A stretch of DNA of 16,338 nucleotides. Origin: Chrysochromulina tobinii (taxonomy: Eukaryota > Haptophyta > Prymnesiales > Chrysochromulinaceae). The notes below the pieces were generated by a model. That model searched no databases and had not been told where the DNA came from. It saw only the letters and a list, made by a program, of their open reading frames with translations. Where the stretch lies: assembly GCA_001275005.1 (NCBI GenBank), contig JWZX01000744.1:1-16338 (forward strand), read 5' to 3'. The position numbers and the translations under genes were made by a program. Each line of letters begins with the position of its first letter. The stretch's first letter is position 1. Positions 8,492-16,338 of this stretch are shown here, piece after piece.

Positions 8492-10171
8492 TTAGGACTT
8501 GCAGACGCGCAAGTCGTATCTGGCCGCTTTCGACGCGTCTCCGAGGTCTAAGGTTTGCAGCGCCAAGAGCTCCGTGCGCTTGCGAGCAGCCTCCTCTGCC
8601 GCACGGCGCTGCTCCTCCTCCGCACGGCGCTGCTCGGGGGTTAGCTCGGGCTCAGCGGCCGCGGAGCTGATGCCACGGCCGCGCGCGGAGCCCGTCGAGG
8701 CCGACTGAGCGCGCTGGACCATCGCGTGAACCCGCTCCTTGACCTTTTCGAAGCGGTGCACATTGGCCGTCCACCAACGGGCGGCGTCGAGGTCACTCAT
8801 GAGCTTAGTGTCGAAGAGGATAGCCTGCGCCTCGGAGACCTTCGCGTGCGCCACCCGCCCCATGAGCAAGGTCACGCCGCGCTCGCCCGTCTCAGCGTCC
8901 TTGACTCGGAATTCCGCTGAGACGCGTCCGTCGAACATCTCGGACTCGAGAACGCGGAAGAGCTTCTTGCCGGGGAACATGGGCCACACCTCGAGGCCCT
9001 TGTCGCCAAAGGCGTCGCGGATCTCGAGCGTCTCCGAGTGCATTTTGGCCTGCGCGTCCACCTGCTCCTTCTGCTCCTTGTATCTCAGCTCCATCTCAAC
9101 TGCACGCTGGTGTGCCTCCGCCGCGCGCGCGTCCGCCGCGGCGCGCTGCTCCTCCGCCTTGGCCTTGGCGATGGCGAGTGCCTCGGCCTTGGCGCGCTCC
9201 TCGAGCAGCTTGGACTCCGCCTGGTCGCGCCGCTCGCGCTCTCCCTCCATCTGCTCCTTGAGATCGCTCTTCCAAGTCTCTTCGGCTTTGACTCGCTCGC
9301 GTTTCATCACGCTCTCCACATGCGCCCACTGCTTGCTTGCCTTGACCACCTTTGCAGGGGCCGCCTCGGCCTCGCGCTCGCGATCCTCCTTCTCGAGGCG
9401 CAACTTCTCGCGGTTGGCCGCCGCCTTGGCCGCCCACTGCATCTGGCGCTCGAAGATGCCCGCTGTCACAGCAGTCACCGCGCTCACCGGGCGCGGCGCG
9501 GTCTCCTTGTCAGGTGCGCCAGCCACCGCCTCCGCGCCGCTCGCCGTGGTGGCCGGAGCGCCAGCGGTGGCCTCGGCAGTCGTCATGGTTGCAGCAACTC
9601 TGTTGGCGCGGGCCGACACGGGCGCCGTGATAAAGCACGTGCTCGAAGCGTCGGCTACCGCTGGCGTCGGCGCTGCCGCCAGCTGCTTGAGAATGACGTC
9701 GTCCTTGGCCTTCTCGGCAGCAGCGACGGCGGCGGCGGCCTTGCTGGTCTTCTTGGGTCTCACCTCCGCCTGCACTCCGCAGTCGACCATCAGCGGCTTG
9801 GGCTTCTCGGGCGGCGAGAAGCGAGCTCGGATATCGCGCAGGACCGAGCTGCGGATGGCTGCCTTATCGCAACGCACGATGCGCTCGACGGTGGTAGTCA
9901 TAGCGTCGCAAATCATGGCAGAGAGCTCTTCGCGTTTGGCCGCCTTGAGCGCCAGGTCGATCGAGCCGGTCGACGACTCGGTCGACGCGGCGTTCAGAGC
10001 CGAGAAGGAGAAGAACAACTTTGTCACTGTCGCGTTCAGCGTTTTGACGAGCGCCTTGACGGCGATCGTCTGGTCGTCCTGCTTCTCCTTGGGGGCAGGG
10101 ACCTTGACGGCGGAGTTGCCGGCGCTGCTCGCGAACGGGGCGCCGATGCTGGGCAGGGCGACGTCTGTCAT
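8492..10171 (-). CDS. Coiled-coil protein with an unrecognised C-terminal domain
   Basis: 559 residues from ATG 10169-10171 (MTDVALPSIG); the frame reaches further upstream only to a TTG. The N-terminal 120 residues are mixed helical. An Ala-rich disordered linker covers about 140-235. A long charged coiled coil follows (about 240-385), opening with FERQMQWAAKAAANREKLRL and rich in E/K/R/A heptads. Residues about 390-485 look globular (KGLEVWPMFPGKKLFRVLES, AARWWTANVHRFEKV) and match no family I can name. A second Glu/Arg coiled coil (about 505-535) precedes the tail. CGVQAE at about 131-136 resembles a dynein light-chain LC8 docking site. It is divergent from the carboxypeptidase gene. A cytoskeletal or ciliary scaffold is a guess; motor-rod or trafficking proteins look similar. 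Confidence 0.7.
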   Translation of the reverse strand: MTDVALPSIGAPFASSAGNSAVKVPAPKEKQDDQTIAVKALVKTLNATVTKLFFSFSALNAASTESSTGSIDLALKAAKREELSAMICDAMTTTVERIVRCDKAAIRSSVLRDIRARFSPPEKPKPLMVDCGVQAEVRPKKTSKAAAAVAAAEKAKDDVILKQLAAAPTPAVADASSTCFITAPVSARANRVAATMTTAEATAGAPATTASGAEAVAGAPDKETAPRPVSAVTAVTAGIFERQMQWAAKAAANREKLRLEKEDREREAEAAPAKVVKASKQWAHVESVMKRERVKAEETWKSDLKEQMEGERERRDQAESKLLEERAKAEALAIAKAKAEEQRAAADARAAEAHQRAVEMELRYKEQKEQVDAQAKMHSETLEIRDAFGDKGLEVWPMFPGKKLFRVLESEMFDGRVSAEFRVKDAETGERGVTLLMGRVAHAKVSEAQAILFDTKLMSDLDAARWWTANVHRFEKVKERVHAMVQRAQSASTGSARGRGISSAAAEPELTPEQRRAEEEQRRAAEEAARKRTELLALQTLDLGDASKAARYDLRVCKS

Positions 10172-10302
10172 CGGGAAGGCAGTTGGTCCGTCCGACGACA
10201 ACTCCGCTGCGAGCCCTCTTTTTTCTCATTCGCCATTCACGCGCTTCCGGTGAGGGTCCTTCCTCGGTTCGGCGAGAGCTCCTCTCTTGCCGGCCGCGAA
10301 AC
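10172..10302. promoter_or_regulatory. 131-bp divergent intergenic region, likely bidirectional promoter
   Basis: This is all the DNA between the start codons of the coiled-coil gene (-) and the carboxypeptidase gene (+), so both promoters and both 5' UTRs must overlap here or in the coding ends. A pyrimidine run (CCCTCTTTTTTCTC) at about 10215-10228 could be an initiator for the plus-strand gene. No TATA box is evident. Confidence 0.5.
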
Positions 10303-13300
10303 ATGGCGTCGCGCCCATCTGGCGCTCCATCAGCGGACCGCGAGGCGGGGCCCACGACGGAGCCCAAGCCCAGGGGCCCACCTGGCATGCAATTCGTGCC
10401 ACTGCCCGTGCCGATCGCCGCCACGCTTCCGCCGCCATCGAGCATAGAGCCTCTGCTCCCTACGCCGAGCTCCAGCGAGCGGGAGCAGATGCTCTTCGAG
10501 GCGCAGGAGCGACGCCGGGCGCTCGCGGAAGCCGGGCAGGTGCTCAATCGAGTCGTGTACGACTCGATGGTCTTCGTGCCCGCCTCCGTGGAAAAGGTGC
10601 CTGGCGGCGCGCTGCTCTTCGAGTCGCGCTTTGAGAGCGGCAACCTGCGGCGTGCGGTGCATGTCAACGGTAACGAGTACGACCTGCTGCTTAACTGGGA
10701 TCACGGCACGCGCGGTCACACGCAGTGGTACTATTTCTGCGCCTCCGGCGCCAAGGTGGGCGAGACGTACAGGTTCAACATCGTCAACTTTTGCAAGTCG
10801 CAGTCGCTGTGCGCTGCCGCCCGCCGCCACCCGCTTCGTCCATGCGCATGCCGACCCGCGTGCGAAGCCGCGCCAGCCAGCTGCGCACCTGCTCTGACGC
10901 TCTCACTGAGCTCTGACGTGCCGCCGGCCCGACTCCGTTGAGTGCCGCGTTGTGGCAGGTACAAGAATGGCATGCGCCCTCTCCTGTACTCGACCCAAGC
11001 GGCCGCCAAGCTCGGGCACGGCTGGACACGAAGCGGGCACGAAGTGCTGTACTACGAGAACGGCGTGATCCGGCGCGACCGCGGCGACGGCAAGACCAAC
11101 CCGAATGCGCAGCACTCGACCCTCTCTTTCAGCTGGACGGCAGAGTATACGGGCGACCTCATCTACTTTGCGATGTGTTACCCTTACTCTTACACGGAGC
11201 TACGCTCTTACCTGGCGCGCATTCAGGCGGAGCCACTGCGAGCACGGCACGTCCGGCGGCAGCGACTTGCGCTGACCATTGCCGGCAACGAGTGCGAGAT
11301 GCTCTGGGTGACCGACCACTCCTCTCCTGCTGAAGCGGTCAACGCGCGCCCGGTCGTCGCCCTCTCAGCGCGCGTGCACCCAGGCGAGTCGAACGCGTCG
11401 TGGATGATGCAGGGGGTGCGCCCGCTCCCGCCCACCCCCCCTCCCCCCACGCCCCCTAGCCCCTCATGCGCGTGCGCCCGCCAAGCCCGCGCCCCCCGTC
11501 CCGCGCCGCGATTGCGCCTCCGCCCACCATGATCAAACGAGCGCATCCACTCACTTTTCGCACCTCGTGGACGCGCCCACCACGACGCGCCATGCCGCGT
11601 GAGTGCAGATCATCGATTTTCTTACGGGCCGCTCGGCGGAGGCGGACGCGCTGCGCCGGCACTGCCTCTTCCTGATCGTGCCGATGCTCAACCCAGGTGG
11701 CTACGTGACCTCTGATGACCTCTGATGACCTCTGATTGCCTCTGATTGCCTCTGATTGCCTCTGATTGCCTCTGATTGCAAGCTCGTGCCGATGCTCAAC
11801 CCAGATGGCGTCATCTGCGGCAACTACCGCTGCTCGCTCGCGGCCGTCGACCTGAACCGTCGATGGGCTCGTCCCTCGGCCAAGCTGCACCCGACGATCC
11901 ATGCGCTCAAGAAGCTGCTGCTGCGGCTGCACGTGCGCCAGCCGATCGCCATGTTCGTCGACCTGCATGGGCATTCGCGAAAGCAACGCGTCTTCATGTA
12001 CGGCTGCGATGAGTCGATCACGGCCGCGGCTGCCGCCGGCGGGTATGGGCCTACAATCGGCCTCAACGGCAAGCTCGGCCGCGTGCCTGCGTTGCTGCAG
12101 CAAGTCTTTCCACTCCTGTGCTCGCGCACCTGTACCACCACGAAGCGCGAGACGGGCGGGCAGGGCTCCGACAACTTCTTCTCGTTCAGCAGCTGCAGCT
12201 ACATCATCAAGAAGTCGAAGGAGTCGACGGGGCGGGTAGTGGTGCATCGGGAGCTACAGCTCCTCACCTCGTACACGATGGAGGCCTCTTTTTGCGGCTG
12301 CGACGACCGGCGGCGCGCGCGCGCCGCCGAGCTCGACAGCGACGAGGACGAGGACGAGGCGCCCGCGTCTGCACCCGCGTCTGCGCCCGCGTCTGCGCCC
12401 GCGTCTGCGCCAGCTGACGAGAGCGCCCGCGACAGCGCCAAACCCAATGGCGGCGGCTTCCATTTCTCAACGGCGCACCTGCAGCAGATTGGGTGCCGCT
12501 TCTGCCGTGCGCTGCATGGGTACTTTGGACTGGGCGCGCCGCCCACGGCAGAGGAGTCCGCGCGGATCGACAAGGCGACCATCGACGCCATCGAGGGCGT
12601 CAAAGCCCTCCCGTCCAACGTGGCGATCCACCAGACGCTCATCGACCTCATGTCGGGCGAGTTCGACGCCGGAGCCGACGGCGACACAGAGGGCTCCGAC
12701 GGCGGCGAGGGCTCTGACGACGAGAGCAAGAAATTGGCGGCGAGTATAGAAAACGGCGGCACCGCGCCCGTCGCGACCGGCGCCGCCCCGCCGGCCGACG
12801 GCACGAAACTACGCGTCGCCGCGCCCCCAAACGGCGGCGCCGCGCCCGCCTTCGTTACAAAGGTTGGGCCCACCCCTTCGCCGACGAATAAGGACAAGAT
12901 TGACAAGGTGGCGAGGAACTCTATCTCGACGCGTCGCACTCGCGAGCAAGAGATGCGCGCGGCGGCGCAGCGCGCCGAGGCGGCCGCGGCGGCCGCGGCT
13001 GCGCTGCTGGGCCATCGGCCCGACCTTCTCGGCGGCGCGACGCTGCCGCTGCCTCGGCCGCTTGTTGGGCTGGCCGCCCACCACTTTGCGGCTCGCGAGC
13101 AGTTTGGGCGTGACGACCTGCGTGGGTCGGATGCAGGGGGCAGCCGCCTTGCAGCAGCAGCCGCACTTGCAGAATCTTCACTCGATCGGCTTCCAGCAGC
13201 AGCCCCATTTGCAGCCGCAGCTGCCGCAGCCGCCGCAACCATCCTCCGGCTTCCAGCAGCAGCCGACGGCGACTGCCGCGCCTCCGCACATGCAGTACGT

Positions 13301-15230
13301 TTCCACCTTCCAGCAGCAGCCACATCTGCAACATCAGACGCAGCAACCGCAGCAGCCGCAGCAGCCGCCGCCGCCGCAGCCGCAGTTGCTGCAACAGCAG
13401 CAGATGCCGCAGCCGCATTCGCTGCTGCTGCAGCAGCAGCAGATTCAGATGCAGCTGCAGATTCAGCAGCAGCTGCTGCAGAGCGCGGTCGCAAACGCGG
13501 CGCTCCGGCCTCCCATCGACCGATCCCAATCCGCGACCGACACAGACACCGGATACGAGGGCGAGAGCGGGTACGATGGCGACGATGGCGTCGACGGCGC
13601 CATCTCGCGTGGCGCTTCGTACGAGCGTGGCAGGGGCTTTGCCGGCAAGTCGATCTCGGTCCGCTCGCAGCCTGCCACATCCATCAACACGCAGTGGGCC
13701 ATGCGCGGCGGCCGACCTCCAGTGGGCACTTCCATTGCGCCGTCGCCGGCGCTCGCGCCCGGCGCTCAAGCGGCGCTCGCCCTCGCACAGAGTGGCACTG
13801 CCCGTCCGGAGCGCATCTCCTCGGGCTCTGAGGCACGAAGGCCTATGGCGGGGGGGGGCGTCGCCGCATCGGGCGCCGCATTGGGCGCCTCGCCAGCGCA
13901 GGGCAGCGCCGGCACGCCGACGGTGGCGCCACCGGGCGTGAGCCAGTTTGCGCAGCCTGGCGGCGGCGGCGCGCTGCTCAAGCGGCGGGCGCAACTGCCT
14001 CCTGCCCTGGGCCAGGAGAGTGACGATGGATTGGGTGGCGCGTTGGGTGGCGCCATCGGCATACTAGGCCTTGGCGGCGCAACCAACGGCGGCGTCATCA
14101 ATGGCCTCGGGGGCACCATCTCGCGCTCTACGCCTTTCACGGAGCTCCTAGCGCGCCGTGGCTGTGACACGAGCGGCGTTCTCGCCTCACCCGCGCTCGG
14201 CGCCGGCGCGGCGGCCGGGCTGCTCGCGAACCTGCCGCCCGGCTGCATGCATTCGGGCATGCATGCGGACGCCCCTCCGGAGCCGGGCGTGGTCGCGGGC
14301 TTGGAGCTTCTGACGGCGCACATGCGGAGGCATGGCGATCTCGGCGGCAGCGCGTACGGCGCCGGCGAGGGCGCCAGCGGCGCGGACGGCGCGGCGTCGG
14401 CGCCGCATGCGCACTCTGGTATCGGACACGCCCGTGGCGAGTCGTTGCCTGCCGCGAGGAGGCGCGCGCACCCACCCTCAGCCCACGCGAGCTCGCTCGG
14501 GCAGGCGGCGGCGGCGATGGACGGAGGGCTCGGTTCGTCCCACCCAGACGAGGTCACCGCGGCCGAGGTGGACGACGCGATGTATTCCTTCGCGAGGTCG
14601 CGCCGCGCTCTGTCGGGCGTCGTCACGGGCGGCGACGGCGCTGAGGACGACCCGCCGATGCACGTCGGCTATTCGGCTTTGGGGATCAGTGACGAGGCGA
14701 GTGCGCCGATGGAGGCTTCGTTGCCGCTGTACGCTTGCGATGGCACCTTCAGCAAAGGCGGCAGCCTGAGCGCCAGCCTGGGCGGCAGCCTGGGCGGCAG
14801 CCGCGGCGGCAGCGGACGGCCGAGCTCCGGTGGCAGCCGTGCCCGGCCCGGCTCGCTCGGCGTGGGCGGCGGCGGCGCGTGTGGCGTGCTCGTGGGCGGC
14901 GCTCCCCCGGCCTGCGCGAGCGTCGCTGGTGCCACGTCGGCCACTGCGATGTGTGGACGCCGGTACGCGGGCGGAACGTCGGCCCTCTCTCAAACGCTAC
15001 CGGTCAAGCCGCCCGCTCACGACAGCGTGGGCTCCATAGGGGCCGGGGCGCTGATGGCGGGGGCGCCTGGCGCGGCACCTGGCGCGGCACCGTCAGCGTC
15101 GCTCCTGGGGAATGGCTCATGGCCGCGCTCGGGGCTTTCGCGCCCGCGCACGGGCGAGGCGGTGCCTGGTGGCCGTCCGCTCGACGTACGCTCGAATCCG
15201 GCACAGACCAACCGACGGACCGCCTATTGA
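10303..15230 (+). CDS. Cytosolic carboxypeptidase (M14, CCP1/Nna1-like), four exons, long C-terminal tail
   Basis: Zinc carboxypeptidase of the CCP family, which removes glutamates from tubulin and other proteins. Exons read as 10303-10808, 10959-11415, 11609-11696 and 11805-15230, about 1,491 residues. The CCP N-domain is present (YDLLLNWDHGTRGHTQWYYF, YRFNIVNF). Zinc ligands are H309 and E312 (HPGESNASW) and H405 (DLHGHSRK). NPDGVICGNYRCS and DLNRRW supply substrate-site Asn/Arg, and E510 in YTMEASFCGCD is the catalytic Glu. KSKESTGRVVVHRE matches the CCP1/CCP4 branch best. An acidic and PASA-repeat insert (about 526-568) interrupts the end of the catalytic domain, which closes near residue 591. 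The remaining ~900 residues are disordered (Asp/Glu, Ala, Gln and Gly/Ser rich). The frame shifts by one base near 13130. Start ATG 10303 is the first in frame; upstream lies only a TTG. Confidence 0.88.
10809..10958 (+). other. Carboxypeptidase intron 1 (150 nt)
   Basis: Donor GTGCGCTGCC and acceptor GTTGTGGCAG. Splicing joins KSQSL to YKNGMRPLLYS, matching the conserved NxxKSxSLYxxGMxPLxYS stretch of the family. CTGAC copies near 10898 and 10915 could serve as branch points. Confidence 0.85.
11416..11608 (+). other. Carboxypeptidase intron 2 (193 nt)
   Basis: Donor GTGCGCCCGC and acceptor GTGAGTGCAG. Splicing joins NASWMMQG to IIDFLTGRSAEADALRRHCL with exactly the family spacing up to the NPDG motif. 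The 5' half is a C-rich run. Confidence 0.85.
11697..11804 (+). other. Carboxypeptidase intron 3 (108 nt), flanked by direct repeats
   Basis: Exon 3 ends ...AACCCAG and the intron starts GTGGCTACGTG. The intron ends ...CTCAACCCAG and exon 4 continues ATGGCGTC. Splicing rebuilds FLIVPMLNPDGV with exact family spacing. The unspliced frame meets TGA. The last 21 bases of the intron repeat the last 21 bases of exon 3. Confidence 0.82.
11711..11780 (+). repeat. 10-bp minisatellite, seven copies, inside intron 3
   Basis: Seven consecutive units beginning TCTGAT, in two subtypes: TCTGATGACC (two copies), then TCTGATTGCC (five copies, the last ending CA). Every unit holds CTGAT, which fits a branch-point consensus, with pyrimidines next to it. 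Confidence 0.95.
12362..12409 (+). repeat. 12-bp tandem repeat, four copies, in the carboxypeptidase insert
   Basis: Unit CCCGCGTCTGCR, where R is A in copy 1 and G in the rest. It encodes Pro-Ala-Ser-Ala repeats right after an acidic DSDEDEDE run, between the catalytic Glu segment and the final helix of the domain. Confidence 0.9.
13149..13460 (+). repeat. CAG-rich region encoding FQQQPHLQ-type repeats
   Basis: In the downstream frame, LQQQPHLQ or FQQQP units begin at 13149, 13191, 13251 and 13308, followed by Gln/Pro/Leu-rich sequence. The repeated protein motif identifies this frame as the coding one after the frame change. Confidence 0.75.
14758..14815 (+). repeat. Gly-Gly-Ser tandem repeats in the carboxypeptidase tail
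   Basis: Degenerate 12-bp units with core GGCGGCAGCC encode SLGGSLGGSRGGSG-type sequence, a flexible low-complexity linker. Confidence 0.75.
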
Positions 15231-15575
15231 CGCATTGGAGGCGCGCCGTCTCTCAAGGATGCCTGCCTGTGCCTCAGAACGGCCCAGCCTTCTGTGTCGG
15301 AGAAAGGGCCGCAAAAGTTGCAGAGCAAGCCTGCGCCATGGAAGAGCAAACCAAAAGGAGTGGACTGTGGGGCTGGGGGCGGTCCGGCGCTGCAATATGC
15401 GCTGCACATGTGCACCTGAGAGTGCACGATGTGATTCAAGCGTTCGCTACGGTATCGCCTGTCGGTGTACATGTGAATGGGTCTAAGAGTAAGACTCTGC
15501 CGTGTGGAGGGGTTTTCGCCCGTCTCTCGGTCCGTCCCCGACGCGACGTACACGACACACACGCCCGCAAAATAA
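15231..15575. other. 3' flank of the carboxypeptidase gene, no gene seen
   Basis: Follows the TGA at 15228-15230 and probably holds the 3' UTR. A frame open through here (from about 14735) overlaps the carboxypeptidase tail out of register and shows no family features. I see no RNA gene or clear polyadenylation signal. Confidence 0.5.
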
Positions 15576-16338
15576 TTTTGCTACTTTTGGGGGCGACCGT
15601 GTTGCTGTTCGGCTTCGGGCGGAGACGCACCGGTCCGACGCGCGCGACGGGGCCAGGCCGCAGGCGCCAGCTGCCGACGGCCGCGCGCACCGGCCACCGC
15701 GACCCGGAGCGACCCGCCGACCCGGGGACCAGCACGCACCCACAACCCAGGACCACCAGACCTCTCCACGTCGAACGTAACGTCTTACGTCCGCCGAATC
15801 TGCAATCTCGCCCCGGACGATGGCGTGGTCTTCAACTTGAACTTCAGATCGTTCATACATTGTTACAATTTCGAATTTGGATTGCGGCCTGGCCCTGCGC
15901 GCGGGCGTGGCACCCATGCACCCGGGAATAATCTAAATCTTAACCGCGCGACGATGTCCCATCGTGTGCCTTGTCGTGGTCTTAGTGCGTGGGCGGGTGG
16001 AGCGCTGGAGCGGAGCGCCGCGGGCCGCGCGCGCCGGCGCCGGAGAGTCCTCGAGAGACGAGAGCGAGCCGTGCGTGGCGCCAGGGGCCCGCGCTCGCCC
16101 GCAGTCAGCACAACAGCAGTGCGGCGGTTATGCGGCGGAGCCCCGCCGCACCGCCGGGGCCCGAACGCCCCCGCCCCGGGGACCGCGCGGCCGGAGGGAA
16201 CCACGCCGCCCCGCGATACAGCGCATACACCTTGTCTGCTCCAATGGGTCGGTACCACTTGTCGAGGACCGACAGGGGGGCGCGTTCTGGAAGGGGTATT
16301 CAAGTTGCCCCTTAGCCCGCCGCAGGCGCGAAAATTTG
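15576..16338 (+). CDS. Possible partial exon(s) of an unidentified gene running off the window
   Basis: One plus-strand frame has no stop from 15576 to the window end, after TAA at 15573-15575. The best part is about 15741-15890, reading SYVRRICNLAPDDGVVFNLN then FRSFIHCYNFEFG, with mostly G/C third positions, unlike the opposite strand. An AG at 15749-15750 or 15758-15759 could be an acceptor. Upstream and downstream parts are Arg/Pro/Ala-rich and look like non-coding GC-rich DNA read through. No family is recognised. Long open frames are common by chance at this GC content, so this is tentative. Confidence 0.2.

Larger units (their letters stand above)
11676..11808 (+). repeat. Direct repeat pair spanning the NPDG splice junction
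   Basis: Bases 11676-11696 recur exactly at 11784-11804, a period of 108 bp. The similarity continues a few bases (GTGGC versus ATGGC), with one mismatch that makes AG|GT in the first copy and AGAT in the second. The second copy therefore supplies the intron's 3' end and acceptor. Confidence 0.9.

Noticed and set aside
8739-10447. Two long overlapping plus-strand open frames (504 and 469 codons)
   Set aside because: Both are antisense to the coiled-coil gene; their Ser/Ala/Leu/Arg-rich content mirrors its Glu/Ala/Lys codons. They also run into the carboxypeptidase 5' end out of frame.
12864-13130. 5' part of the 788-codon plus-strand frame, before the frame change
   Set aside because: Arg/Leu-rich, out of register with the carboxypeptidase frame. 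Only the part after about 13130 looks coding.
13130-13831. Continuation of the catalytic frame as a poly-Ala then Arg/His-rich tail
   Set aside because: It reads CAG repeats in the GCA register and then turns Arg-rich, typical of a shadow frame. The other register gives recurring FQQQPHLQ motifs and stays open far longer.
12199-13994. Long minus-strand open frames of 493 and 357 codons
   Set aside because: Antisense to the carboxypeptidase catalytic domain and tail; Ala/Arg/Ser-rich low complexity without motifs. The plus strand carries the conserved active-site residues.
14236-14275. Short inverted repeat around GCATGCAT
   Set aside because: It lies within coding sequence, is explained by Cys-Met-His and Gly-Met-His codons, and is too short to claim as a regulatory hairpin.
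14735-15931. 398-codon plus-strand frame overlapping the carboxypeptidase 3' end
   Set aside because: Begins out of frame within Gly/Ser repeats and shows no domain. A short hydrophobic run near 15570-15610 is not convincing as a membrane segment of a real gene.
16180-16299. Minus-strand stretch reading KWYRPIGADKVYALYRG, with a possible acceptor TTCCAG at about 16288-16293
   Set aside because: KWYRP loosely recalls the start of the FAD domain of xanthine dehydrogenase-type proteins, but the rest does not fit, the frame soon becomes low complexity, and a plus-strand frame is also open here. Too short to support.
1-16338. tRNA, rRNA, CRISPR, transposase or viral genes
   Set aside because: I looked for clover-leaf arms, conserved rRNA blocks, regular spacer arrays and transposase or reverse-transcriptase motifs and saw none I could support.

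Overview
The window looks like nuclear DNA of a GC-rich unicellular eukaryote. The evidence is spliceosomal introns of 108-193 nt, purely eukaryotic families (BTB-BACK-Kelch, Qa-SNARE, FHA, Tudor, a cytosolic carboxypeptidase of the CCP/Nna1 type) and dense packing on both strands. Long low-complexity Pro, Gly, Ala and Gln tracts and GTGCGC intron donors fit a microalga such as a haptophyte or another GC-rich alga. That placement is inference; no marker gene fixes the lineage.

Layout, left to right. 1-2004 (+): the 3' portion of a BTB-BACK-Kelch gene (CUL3 adaptor type), with an interruption near 529-615. 2005-2572: convergent 3' flanks with no gene seen. 2573-5286 (-): a large FHA-domain protein whose frame slips inside a CGG tract and which ends in a SUMO-interacting-motif-like tail. 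5287-5694: its upstream region, with an 18-bp perfect palindrome and four TGTGAA motifs. 5695-7035 (-): a Tudor-like protein with a tandem 66-bp duplication of a basic, NLS-like segment. 7174-8094 (-): a complete Qa-SNARE (syntaxin). 8492-10171 (-): a coiled-coil protein. 10303-15230 (+): a four-exon cytosolic carboxypeptidase with intact catalytic residues and a tail of about 900 residues, divergent from the coiled-coil gene across 131 bp. 15231-16338: mostly unassigned, with weak signs of coding.

The four minus-strand genes lie head to tail but are functionally mixed (chromatin or signalling, membrane fusion, cytoskeleton), as expected of independent eukaryotic genes rather than an operon. 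The one pair suggesting a shared role is the divergent coiled-coil/carboxypeptidase pair. The family trims glutamates from tubulin tails, and a long coiled-coil partner could be cytoskeletal or ciliary (inference).

The most notable structure is carboxypeptidase intron 3 (11697-11804). It is flanked by a direct repeat of the exon sequence around the conserved NPDG motif and filled with seven copies of a 10-bp unit, each carrying a branch-point-like CTGAT. It resembles a recent intron birth by local duplication.
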